A DNA stretch of 64,000 nt from Pseudomonas arsenicoxydans (GTDB lineage Bacteria > Pseudomonadota > Gammaproteobacteria > Pseudomonadales > Pseudomonadaceae). Shown here piece by piece: positions 26,432 through 33,673 of the stretch; position 1 is the first letter of the stretch, and every line of letters begins with the position of its first letter. The stretch is taken from assembly GCF_900103875.1 (NCBI RefSeq), contig NZ_LT629705.1:510501-574500 (forward strand), in the 5' to 3' direction. The notes below the pieces were generated by a model. The model saw nothing but the letters and a program-made list of their open reading frames with translations, ran no database searches and was not told where the DNA came from. The translations under genes were made by a program, and so were the position numbers.

Positions 26432-27883
26432 TCAAGCAGCGCCAGAGATGTCCCTGGGAAGCCGCTGATCGATGACTTTGTAGAGGGCGCTTTGTTCGGG
26501 CCAGTTACGCATGAACCGCGCCCGATCGCGCGCATACGCTGGGGCAAAGCTGCCCATCGAACCATGCTGACACATCGAGTCCAGGTCGATCAGCGCCCAG
26601 CGATCCTGTTGCCAGAACAGATTGTGACCCTTGAAGTCGCCATGGCTGATGCGCTCGCGAATCAGCTCGGCAAACAAATGATCAAGCGCCACCAGCTCTG
26701 CCTCGGGCGCATCACCGCGCTCAACGTACGGTGAAAAGCGCTCGATGATGTCCGGTCCTGGCAAGTATTCGGTAATCAAGTAAGCCCGACCGCGCAACCA
26801 GAGAAACCGCTTCTCCAGCAACGCTAACGGTTTGGGCGTAGCGATGCCCAGAAACGCCAGACGATTGCCTTCGCGCCACGAGTGCCATGCGCGGCTCGGA
26901 CGCCAGAAGCGTTTGAGCCAATGCGCAAAGCCTTTGATGTTGTAGCGTTTGATCACCAGGGTCCGACCCGCTACATCAACTTTTCCTACGCTCGCCGCAC
27001 CGCCGGTCTTGTACAGGTGCCCCTGGTCGAGCAATGCATCGGCCTGTTCCAGCACCGGCTGCATCGCCGCTTCTTCCTCGCGACGAATAGCTCGCAGTCC
27101 AAACGCCCCGCGCTGAACGCTGAACAGCGTGCAATCGCGGCCCACCTTGGTCAGGTAGTCCTTCAAGCGCCAGCTGCGGACCTTGTCGATCTGCTTCTGC
27201 AACGCTTCCATTGGCAAGGCGTGTTCGCCGTTGCTCAACAGGTAATACACCAGCAACTCTTCGGTGAACGGCTCCAGCGATTTAGGTAGCTGGGCGAAAA
27301 ACACGCCAAGGTTTTCCAGGACTTTCTGCCGTGACAGCGGTTGGCCGGGTGTTTCGGCGCAAACGCCGCCACCATCGATCAGATACAGCCGACCGCGCTG
27401 ACGCAAAAGGTTGTCCAGATGCAGATCTTCCTGCCAGAGCCCCTTGCGATGCATTTGGCCGATAGCGCCCAACGCCTCAGCCAGCACGGCCCCCTGCATA
27501 TCGGACAGCACCGGCAAGTGCTCGACCTTCTTCCAGGTATCCCCCAGGCTCTCGGCGCCTTCGAGGAAGTCAAACAACAGCCAGCCACCTTCGCCCTCTT
27601 TCAAACCATCCGCCAGCAGTTGCGGCGTGGTCAGGCCTTGATCGGCCAGCAAGCGAACACCGGCCAGTTCGCGCTGAAAATGCCGAGCCGCCTTGCTGCC
27701 AACCAACAACTTTGCCAGCACCGGCCGGCCACGCCAGACGCCGGCGCCAACATATCGCTGTCCCGGCAATACGCGAAGCAAACTCAACAGCTGCAATTGG
27801 CCGGGGCCGGCGGCATCGGCCAGGGAAATACTCATCGGCAGGCTCGGGCTGCGGCCGGCGCTTTTCAATTCGGACAAACGCAT
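26432..27883 (-). CDS. Tandem LPS kinase-like protein (PA5006 type)
   Basis: This is a 483-aa protein with two protein-kinase-like (Waa/InaA) domains in series. Domain 1 has the catalytic QEDLHLDNLL (151-160) and YLIDGGG; domain 2 has HGDFKGHNLF (about 411-420) and ALIDLDSM. Both keep the catalytic Asp and the metal-binding Asn and Asp, so both could be active. AGGAGA lies 8 nt before ATG 27883. The gene begins inside the stop of wapQ (TGATG) and is the last of the waaF-to-kinase operon. The substrate is probably a core sugar or heptose, by context only. Confidence 0.85.
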   Translation of the reverse strand: MRLSELKSAGRSPSLPMSISLADAAGPGQLQLLSLLRVLPGQRYVGAGVWRGRPVLAKLLVGSKAARHFQRELAGVRLLADQGLTTPQLLADGLKEGEGGWLLFDFLEGAESLGDTWKKVEHLPVLSDMQGAVLAEALGAIGQMHRKGLWQEDLHLDNLLRQRGRLYLIDGGGVCAETPGQPLSRQKVLENLGVFFAQLPKSLEPFTEELLVYYLLSNGEHALPMEALQKQIDKVRSWRLKDYLTKVGRDCTLFSVQRGAFGLRAIRREEEAAMQPVLEQADALLDQGHLYKTGGAASVGKVDVAGRTLVIKRYNIKGFAHWLKRFWRPSRAWHSWREGNRLAFLGIATPKPLALLEKRFLWLRGRAYLITEYLPGPDIIERFSPYVERGDAPEAELVALDHLFAELIRERISHGDFKGHNLFWQQDRWALIDLDSMCQHGSMGSFAPAYARDRARFMRNWPEQSALYKVIDQRLPRDISGAA

Positions 27884-28635
27884 CAACGCGTCTCCTTATG
27901 ACTTCGCCGGGCAGTCAGCCGCGACATCCAACGGTCCACCAGCGAACTGTCCTGAGGCTGTTCAAGATAGACCGCCAGAAACTCGCGCAACTGCGCATCG
28001 GTCCACTCCGGGGCGCGGCGCAGCAACGGCTCCAGGTCCTTGATCCGGTCACGCTGGCCAAACAGCAACGGCCGGGTTTTTTCCAGGTCGATCAACTGCG
28101 CCTCATAACCGTCGTCCGTGGCTTTTAGAAAAATATGCTTGGGGTAGAAACACCCGTGAACCTGGCGCACGCCGTGCAGCTGCCGCGCCAGTTCGCCACA
28201 GGCTTTCATAATGGCCAAGTGTTGCTCCTCGCTCAGCTCCGACCAGCACTGCAACAGCGAATCCAGATCATCCCAGCCATCCAGGGCGCGAGTCAGCAGC
28301 ACCGCACGGACTTCACCATCGAATTTTCGCTCACCAAAAAACGCCGCCTGCAATGCCGGAATGCCCAGCTTCTGATAAAGACTGATATTGCGAAACTCAC
28401 GAGCGAAACTCGGCTCGCCGAAGGGCGCGCGCAAGGTGCGGGTCAGGTAGTTGCTCTGGCGCTTGAGGTAATAGCCTTGACCTTCCAGATCCAGCCGAAA
28501 CACACTGCTCCAGCCATCGCTAACGGTATTGGGTTCATCCACTGCGTCGAGCTGCTTGGCCCAAAGTTCGTCGAAGGTGCCGAGGCCGTGATGCTCAAGG
28601 AGCACACGGTCTTCGGCGGCCAGAAAATCGGTCAT
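27883..28635 (-). CDS. wapQ: LPS core kinase-like protein WapQ
   Basis: This 250-aa Waa/InaA-type kinase fold protein includes an ATP-binding region with YYLKRQSNYL. Its catalytic loop reads HGCFYPKHIFL (160-170): the usual HxD aspartate is Cys162. The later DFG-like acidic motif LIDLEKTRP is present. In P. aeruginosa the gene at this place (PA5007) is named wapQ and proposed as a core heptose kinase. The Cys may mean changed or lost catalysis. The gene overlaps wapP by 4 nt and the next kinase gene by 1 nt. Confidence 0.8.
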   Translation of the reverse strand: MTDFLAAEDRVLLEHHGLGTFDELWAKQLDAVDEPNTVSDGWSSVFRLDLEGQGYYLKRQSNYLTRTLRAPFGEPSFAREFRNISLYQKLGIPALQAAFFGERKFDGEVRAVLLTRALDGWDDLDSLLQCWSELSEEQHLAIMKACGELARQLHGVRQVHGCFYPKHIFLKATDDGYEAQLIDLEKTRPLLFGQRDRIKDLEPLLRRAPEWTDAQLREFLAVYLEQPQDSSLVDRWMSRLTARRSHKETR

Positions 28636-29366
28636 TCACGCCCCTTAAAAAATCTCACCACGTGCCGAATGCGTTTTTTGTCGTCGGCATCGAGCCGATC
28701 ACACTGGCGGTATTGCAGATAAAAACGCAGACGCTGGGTTGCCGACAGGTGATATTTGGCCACCTTGTCGAGACAGGCCAGGTCTTTGGTAATTCGGTAT
28801 TTGAGCCAGAAGCCGCGCCAGAAATCGCCGTTGGGGCAATCGATCAGAAACAGCTTGGGTTCATCGTCGACCAACAGGTTGCGCCACTTCAAATCGTTAT
28901 GGGTGAAGCGCTTGTCGTGCATGATCCGGGTGTACCCGGCCAGTTGACGACTGACTATATCCACCCAATCGCGATCCGCGAGCCTGGGGTCGTGCCGGCC
29001 AGCAAGGGCTGACAAGTCTTCGGTGTTGGGCAATTCGCGGGTAATCATCGCACCTCGGGCATACGCCGCACCGCGCCGCTCCAGGCCCCAGGCCACGACC
29101 TCAGCGGTGGGAATGCCCCATTTGGCGAAACGTTTGAGGTTCTGCCATTCGGACTTGACCCGGGGTTTGCCCAGATAGCGGCGCAGGCCTTTGCCGGCAC
29201 CCACGTAGCGCTTGACGTAATAATTGACGCCATTGCGATTAACGCGGATGACCTCGGACAGCGGGTCGAGGGTCACGCTCTCACCCTGAAGCGCGAACAC
29301 CGCGTCCAGGCTGCCAAAATCTTCCGCCAGATCGCTGTAAGCAGACCCCAGTTTCCAGCCCGGCAT
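28632..29366 (-). CDS. wapP: LPS core heptose kinase WapP
   Basis: This is a 244-aa protein of the Waa kinase family. It has the ATP-site lysine in NGVNYYVKRYVG, the catalytic loop THNDLKWRNLL with Asp158 and the Asn five residues on, and the metal Asp in FLIDCPNGD. It would phosphorylate heptose in the inner core on the cytoplasmic face. The symbol follows position between waaP and wapQ (PA5008 in P. aeruginosa). It starts at 29366, overlapping the waaP stop by one base. Confidence 0.85.
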   Translation of the reverse strand: MPGWKLGSAYSDLAEDFGSLDAVFALQGESVTLDPLSEVIRVNRNGVNYYVKRYVGAGKGLRRYLGKPRVKSEWQNLKRFAKWGIPTAEVVAWGLERRGAAYARGAMITRELPNTEDLSALAGRHDPRLADRDWVDIVSRQLAGYTRIMHDKRFTHNDLKWRNLLVDDEPKLFLIDCPNGDFWRGFWLKYRITKDLACLDKVAKYHLSATQRLRFYLQYRQCDRLDADDKKRIRHVVRFFKGRE

Positions 29367-30172
29367 CAGAGCGCGTCTCCGTATCGCTGTTTACGGTCGT
29401 AAAGCTTGTTGGCTTTGCCTTCAAGCCAGGCGAGCAGCGGGGCTTCTTCGGCCAGAATCTGGCGCAATGGCTGCTGGAAGTAACCTTTGAGGAAGCGCAG
29501 CTTGTCGCGCCGGGTCAGGCCGATGTCCAACGCTGAGAAATACAGCGCCGCCAGGTCTTTGTCGCGCCAGCGCCGGGTAATCGCCGGGCGAGTCTGGGCG
29601 CGGTGCAGGTCAATTACCGAGAGTTTGAAGTCATCGGCGGTCACCGGCTTGTCGGTGTGCAGCAGGAAGTGGCAGATGTAGCAGTCGCGGTGGTTGACCC
29701 CCGCGCGGTGCATCATGCCCGTCATGCGGGCGACTTCGGCGATCAGCGCACGCTTGAGCCTGGGCTCGGGCGGTTGCTTGACCCAATCGATGCTGAAGTC
29801 TTCAAGGCTGACGGTGGGCGCCAGCTCTTCGGTGACGATGAACGAGTGTTGATCCGCCGGGTTGCTGCCCTTCTCGCCATAAGCCACAGCAGTCATGGTG
29901 GGCACGCCGACTTCTTTCAGGCGTTGAATGGCTTTCCATTCCTGGCCTGCGCCAAGGACCGGCAATTTGGCGGTCAGCAGGTTCTTGAAAATTTCACCCC
30001 AGCCAATGCCGCGGTGAATCTTCACGAAGAAACCATTGCCGTTCACTTCAGTGCGCAAGGTCCGGCGCGCTTCCAGCTCACGGTAAACCTCGCCCTGCAA
30101 GCCTTCGACTTCGGTGAACGCATCACGTCCGGCCCACAGGCTCTTGAACGGTTCAGCCAGCATCAACTTCAT
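29366..30172 (-). CDS. waaP: LPS heptose I kinase WaaP
   Basis: WaaP phosphorylates heptose I of the inner core using ATP; in P. aeruginosa this is essential for viability and intrinsic drug resistance. The protein has 268 aa. The glycine-rich/lysine region is GNGFFVKIHRG (Lys51), the catalytic loop is NHRDCYICHFLL with Asp163, the same residue number reported as catalytic in the P. aeruginosa enzyme, and the metal motif is VIDLHRAQ. It is coupled to waaG by a one-base overlap. Confidence 0.95.
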   Translation of the reverse strand: MKLMLAEPFKSLWAGRDAFTEVEGLQGEVYRELEARRTLRTEVNGNGFFVKIHRGIGWGEIFKNLLTAKLPVLGAGQEWKAIQRLKEVGVPTMTAVAYGEKGSNPADQHSFIVTEELAPTVSLEDFSIDWVKQPPEPRLKRALIAEVARMTGMMHRAGVNHRDCYICHFLLHTDKPVTADDFKLSVIDLHRAQTRPAITRRWRDKDLAALYFSALDIGLTRRDKLRFLKGYFQQPLRQILAEEAPLLAWLEGKANKLYDRKQRYGDAL

Positions 30173-31293
30173 TAAGCGTGCTCCGCCAGAATCACATCGG
30201 CCGCGTGCTGCGGCATGCTATAGAGGTCGGCCGTCTCGGCGAAAGCCAGACCGTTGCGGCTCCAGGCCGCCCGTGCCTGAGCGTCGTTCAACATGCCGGT
30301 CAGATACTGCGTCAGTTGCGCCTGATCGAATGGCTCGTCCAACACCAGGCCGGCATCGGCCTCGGCAATGTAATGGGCGTAACCACAGACTGCGCTCACC
30401 AATACCGGCAACCCGGCTACCACGGCTTCGAGCAACACGGTCCCGGTGTTTTCGTTGTACGCCGGGTGGATCAACAGATCGGCGCCGAGCAGGAAACGCG
30501 GAATATCGCTGCGCCCCTTGAGGAACGTCACATTGTCGCCGAGCCCTAACGTGGCGCTCTGCATCTGGAACAATTTGGGGTCATCCTGGCCAATTACAAA
30601 CAGCCGGGTGCGTTTCTTCAGATCAGCGGGCAATGCGGCCAGCGCCTTGAGGCTGCGATCGACACCTTTGGTCTTGAACCCGGAGCCGATCTGCACAAGC
30701 AGCAATTCATCGTCCTTGAGGTTGAACTCGCGACGGAATCCGGCACGAATCTCGGCCGCATTGGCCGGCGCGCGACGGTCCTGGGAGATGCCCGGTGGCA
30801 GCAAATGAAAGCGTTCCAGCGGCGTGTCGTAATGCTTGATGAACAGCGGCTGCTGGACCTCGGAGATCATCAGCACTTCGGTCTTGGCGTCCTGGGCGAA
30901 CACCGCTCGTTCGTACTCGGCGAAGTGCCGGTAGCGGCCCCAGCGCCGGTACAGCGAGTTGCGCAGATTTTGCGCCTTGTCTTCGAAGCAGCCGTCGGCG
31001 GCGTAGTAAACGTCCAGGCCCGGCATCTTGTTGAAACCGATCAGGCGATCCACGGGGCGCTTGGCCAGATCCGCTTCCATCCATTCGCTGAGCTTTTCGT
31101 TACGGCGATGATTGAAGAACGCTTTGACCGGCGCGACCAGCACTTCGAAACCCGGCGGCACGTCGCCCTCCCAGATCAGCGTGTAGACACGAATCTGATG
31201 GCCGCGCTGCTGGCATTCCAGGGCGATGCGCATGAAATCGCGCTGCAAGCCCCCGAATGGAAAGTACTTGTACAAGACGAATGCCAATTGCAT
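30172..31293 (-). CDS. waaG: LPS glycosyltransferase WaaG
   Basis: WaaG starts the outer core by adding the first hexose (GalN in P. aeruginosa, glucose in E. coli) to heptose II. The 373-aa GT4 enzyme has FPFGGLQRDFMRIA at the N-terminus, QIGSGFKTKGVDRSLKAL for the donor phosphate, and HPAYNENTGTVLLEAVVAGLPVLVS with the E-x7-E motif. It acts on the cytoplasmic face of the inner membrane. The gene overlaps waaC and waaP by one base each. Confidence 0.95.
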   Translation of the reverse strand: MQLAFVLYKYFPFGGLQRDFMRIALECQQRGHQIRVYTLIWEGDVPPGFEVLVAPVKAFFNHRRNEKLSEWMEADLAKRPVDRLIGFNKMPGLDVYYAADGCFEDKAQNLRNSLYRRWGRYRHFAEYERAVFAQDAKTEVLMISEVQQPLFIKHYDTPLERFHLLPPGISQDRRAPANAAEIRAGFRREFNLKDDELLLVQIGSGFKTKGVDRSLKALAALPADLKKRTRLFVIGQDDPKLFQMQSATLGLGDNVTFLKGRSDIPRFLLGADLLIHPAYNENTGTVLLEAVVAGLPVLVSAVCGYAHYIAEADAGLVLDEPFDQAQLTQYLTGMLNDAQARAAWSRNGLAFAETADLYSMPQHAADVILAEHA

Positions 31294-32354
31294 CAGCGCA
31301 GCTCCTCAGCCAGTAACAACGTGCTCAGTCGAGTCGCGACACGCTCGGGATTCAGGCGCGTGAAGCACAGCGGCCATTCACGCTTAAGGTCGAACCGACG
31401 GGCATCATCGGCCGTCGGTTGATAGGTGCATTTCTTTTGCAGGCACGGCGCGCAGGGGAAATCGCTGGCGATGTGAATCTGCGCCTTGCCGTAGGCGCCG
31501 GTGAGGCCTGGGTTGGTCGGCCCGAACAGCGACAAGGTCGGCACGTCGAGCGCGGCCGCCAGATGACCGAGGCCGGTGTCCACGGCCACGCAGGCCTGGG
31601 CGCCCGCCAATACTTTGCCGACGCCCGCCAGGTTCAGCTTGGGCAACACTTCGACATGGCGAAAGCCTGCGGCGATGCGCTCGGCCCGGGCCTTCTCGAT
31701 CGGATTGCCCCACGGCAGCTTTACCGCGACACCGAGGTAACCGACCCGCTCGGCCAATTCGCGCCAGTAGGCTTCCGGCCAGTGTTTGGTGTCCCACGTG
31801 GTGCCATGCAGAAACAGCACGTAAGGATTTTTGCGCGGCAGTTCCACCAGGCGCTCGACATTCAGGCCGTAATCGCCCAGCCCTTTGGGCAAGTCGTAAC
31901 CCAATGCCAGGGCAAACAACTGACGCACCCGCTCAACCGCGTGTTGCCCACGCCCCACCGCCAGGCGACGGGAATAAAAGCGCGCGGCAATCGGTTCGCG
32001 TGCCGAATCCTTGTCCAGCCCGGCGACCGGTGCTTTGACATAGCGGGTCAGCCAGGCGCTTTTCAGCAGGCCCTGAGCATCTATCACCAGATCGTATTTC
32101 GAGGCGCGAACGCTTTGCTTGAAGCGCTTCCACTCGCCGCTTTTGATGGTTTGCCAGAGGTTCTTGCGCCAGCGACGGATCGCCACCGGAATCACCTTGC
32201 TCACGGCCGGGTGCCAGGTCGGGATTTCGGCGAAGCCTTCTTCCACCACCCAGTCGAACTGGATGCCGGGGATCGCCCGCGCCGCGTCGGTCAGCGCCGG
32301 CAACGCGTGAATCACGTCGCCCAGCGAAGAAGTCTTGATCAGCAGAACGCGCAA
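31293..32354 (-). CDS. waaC: LPS heptosyltransferase I WaaC
   Basis: WaaC transfers the first L-glycero-D-manno-heptose from ADP-heptose to Kdo2-lipid A. The 353-aa GT9 enzyme begins MRVLLIKTSSLGDVIHALPAL, with the catalytic-site Asp13 characteristic of WaaC. The donor-site motif VAVDTGLGHLAAALDVPTLSLFGPTNP is intact. It follows waaF after a single base and is coupled to waaG. ADP-heptose for this step comes through HldE at the other end of the window. Confidence 0.95.
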   Translation of the reverse strand: MRVLLIKTSSLGDVIHALPALTDAARAIPGIQFDWVVEEGFAEIPTWHPAVSKVIPVAIRRWRKNLWQTIKSGEWKRFKQSVRASKYDLVIDAQGLLKSAWLTRYVKAPVAGLDKDSAREPIAARFYSRRLAVGRGQHAVERVRQLFALALGYDLPKGLGDYGLNVERLVELPRKNPYVLFLHGTTWDTKHWPEAYWRELAERVGYLGVAVKLPWGNPIEKARAERIAAGFRHVEVLPKLNLAGVGKVLAGAQACVAVDTGLGHLAAALDVPTLSLFGPTNPGLTGAYGKAQIHIASDFPCAPCLQKKCTYQPTADDARRFDLKREWPLCFTRLNPERVATRLSTLLLAEELR

Positions 32355-32355
32355 G

Positions 32356-33390
32356 CTATTTGACCTCGACCACAGTGCCCTGCAACCGCTGCAAAGCTTC
32401 GTTCACGGCTTGCGGCATGAGCTGGCGCAGACAGTTGTAATGGCCGAAACGGCAGGTGCGGTCGAAGCAAGGGCTGCATTCCAGGCCCAGGCGCACGATC
32501 TCGACATGCTCGGCCAACGGTGGCGTGAAACCCGGCGATGTCGAGCCGTAGACCGCAACCAGTGGACGGTTCAGCGCCGCAGCAACGTGCATCAGGCCGG
32601 AGTCGTTGGACACCACCGAATCAGCACAGGACATCAGGTCGATGGCTTCAGCCAGAGAGGTGCCGCCGCTGAGGTTCACCGATTCTTCACGCAGGCCCGG
32701 AATCAGCCGCGCGCGAATGTCTTCGCCGACCGCGTGATCGTTTTTCGAGCCGAACAACCAGACTTGCCAGCCTTCGCGGATCTTCGCTTCGGCGACCTTG
32801 GCGTAGTGCTCGGATGGCCAGCGCTTGGACTCACCGAACTCGGCACCGGGGCATAGCGCCAACACCGGGCGATCCAGGGTCAAGCCGAACTTGGCCAGTG
32901 CCGCCTCGCGAGTGACCGGGTCGATCCGCAGGCTCGGCCGCGGATACGGTTTCGGCAGCTCGAGACCGGGCTCGAAGGCCAGGGCCATGAAGCGCTCGAT
33001 CATCAGCGGATAACGTTCTTTATCCAGAGTCCGTACATCATTGAGCAGACCATAGCGAAATTCGCCACGCCAGCCCGTACGTTTCGGGATGCCGGCGAAG
33101 AACGGCACCAGCGCCGACTTCAGGGAGTTGGGCAACAGGATCGCCTGGTCGTACTGACCGGCCAGGGATTTGCCGATGCGCCGACGTGTCGCCAGTTCCA
33201 GGGCGCCATGGCCGAGCGGAAAGCTCAAGGCCTGCCGGACTTCGGGCATACGCTCAAGAATCGGCCGGCTCCACTCGGGGGCCAGGACGTCGATTTCGCA
33301 CTGCGGGTGGCGTTGTTTGAGACACTGAAACAGTGTCTGCGCCATCACCATGTCACCGACCCAGCTGGGCCCAACGATCAGAATTTTCAT
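32356..33390 (-). CDS. waaF: LPS heptosyltransferase II WaaF
   Basis: WaaF adds the second heptose to the inner core. The 344-aa GT9 protein begins MKILIVGPSWVGDMVMAQTLF and carries VSNDSGLMHVAAALNRPLVAVYGSTSPGFTPP, the donor-binding motif. It is the first gene of the seven-gene leftward operon. A stem-loop with a T-run lies only about 20 nt upstream of its start codon, and the ilvE gene that precedes waaF in P. aeruginosa is missing. Confidence 0.95.
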   Translation of the reverse strand: MKILIVGPSWVGDMVMAQTLFQCLKQRHPQCEIDVLAPEWSRPILERMPEVRQALSFPLGHGALELATRRRIGKSLAGQYDQAILLPNSLKSALVPFFAGIPKRTGWRGEFRYGLLNDVRTLDKERYPLMIERFMALAFEPGLELPKPYPRPSLRIDPVTREAALAKFGLTLDRPVLALCPGAEFGESKRWPSEHYAKVAEAKIREGWQVWLFGSKNDHAVGEDIRARLIPGLREESVNLSGGTSLAEAIDLMSCADSVVSNDSGLMHVAAALNRPLVAVYGSTSPGFTPPLAEHVEIVRLGLECSPCFDRTCRFGHYNCLRQLMPQAVNEALQRLQGTVVEVK

Positions 33391-33410
33391 GTGGTTTCCA
33401 AAAACGAAAC

Positions 33411-33432
33411 CGGGGAGGCATACGCCTCCCCG
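33411..33432 (-). terminator. Terminator-like hairpin just upstream of waaF
   Basis: CGGGGAGGC and GCCTCCCCG enclose a 4-base loop. On the minus strand the stem is followed by GTTTCGTTTTT and then, about 20 nt after the stem, by the waaF ATG. The form is that of a Rho-independent terminator or attenuator reading toward waaF. Confidence 0.65.
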
Positions 33433-33568
33433 CCTCGAGAATCCAGCACCCGCAGCCTTGGCTGTCAGGTCATTTGGACGAGCCGGTTGGGGCTCATCGG
33501 ATCAATTTTGTGCACATCCAGTGCGGTGCAGCTTAGCTGCCTCACTTTACAAAACAACACAGACCTAC

Positions 33569-33660
33569 TGTGGGAGCGGGCTTGCTCGCGAAGGGGCCAT
33601 CAAATTCAACATTGATGCCGACTGACACTCCGTCTTTGCGAACAAGCCCGCTCTCACATT
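33569..33660. repeat. GTGGGAGCGGGCTTGCTCGCGAA-type REP doublet
   Basis: CTGTGGGAGCGGGCTTGCTCGCGAA and a degenerate inverted copy TTGCGAACAAGCCCGCTCTCACA lie about 44 bases apart. This is the classic Pseudomonas REP doublet. It is in the glnE-waaF gap; nothing else is recognisable between 33433 and 33673. Confidence 0.8.
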
Positions 33661-33673
33661 TGAATCGTGTCGC

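Noticed and set aside
33433..33560. Possible remnant of ilvE or a leader peptide between glnE and waaF
   Set aside because: The short minus-strand frame here (about 26 codons from a GTG) does not resemble the IlvE C-terminus and has no clear binding site or regulatory codon run.
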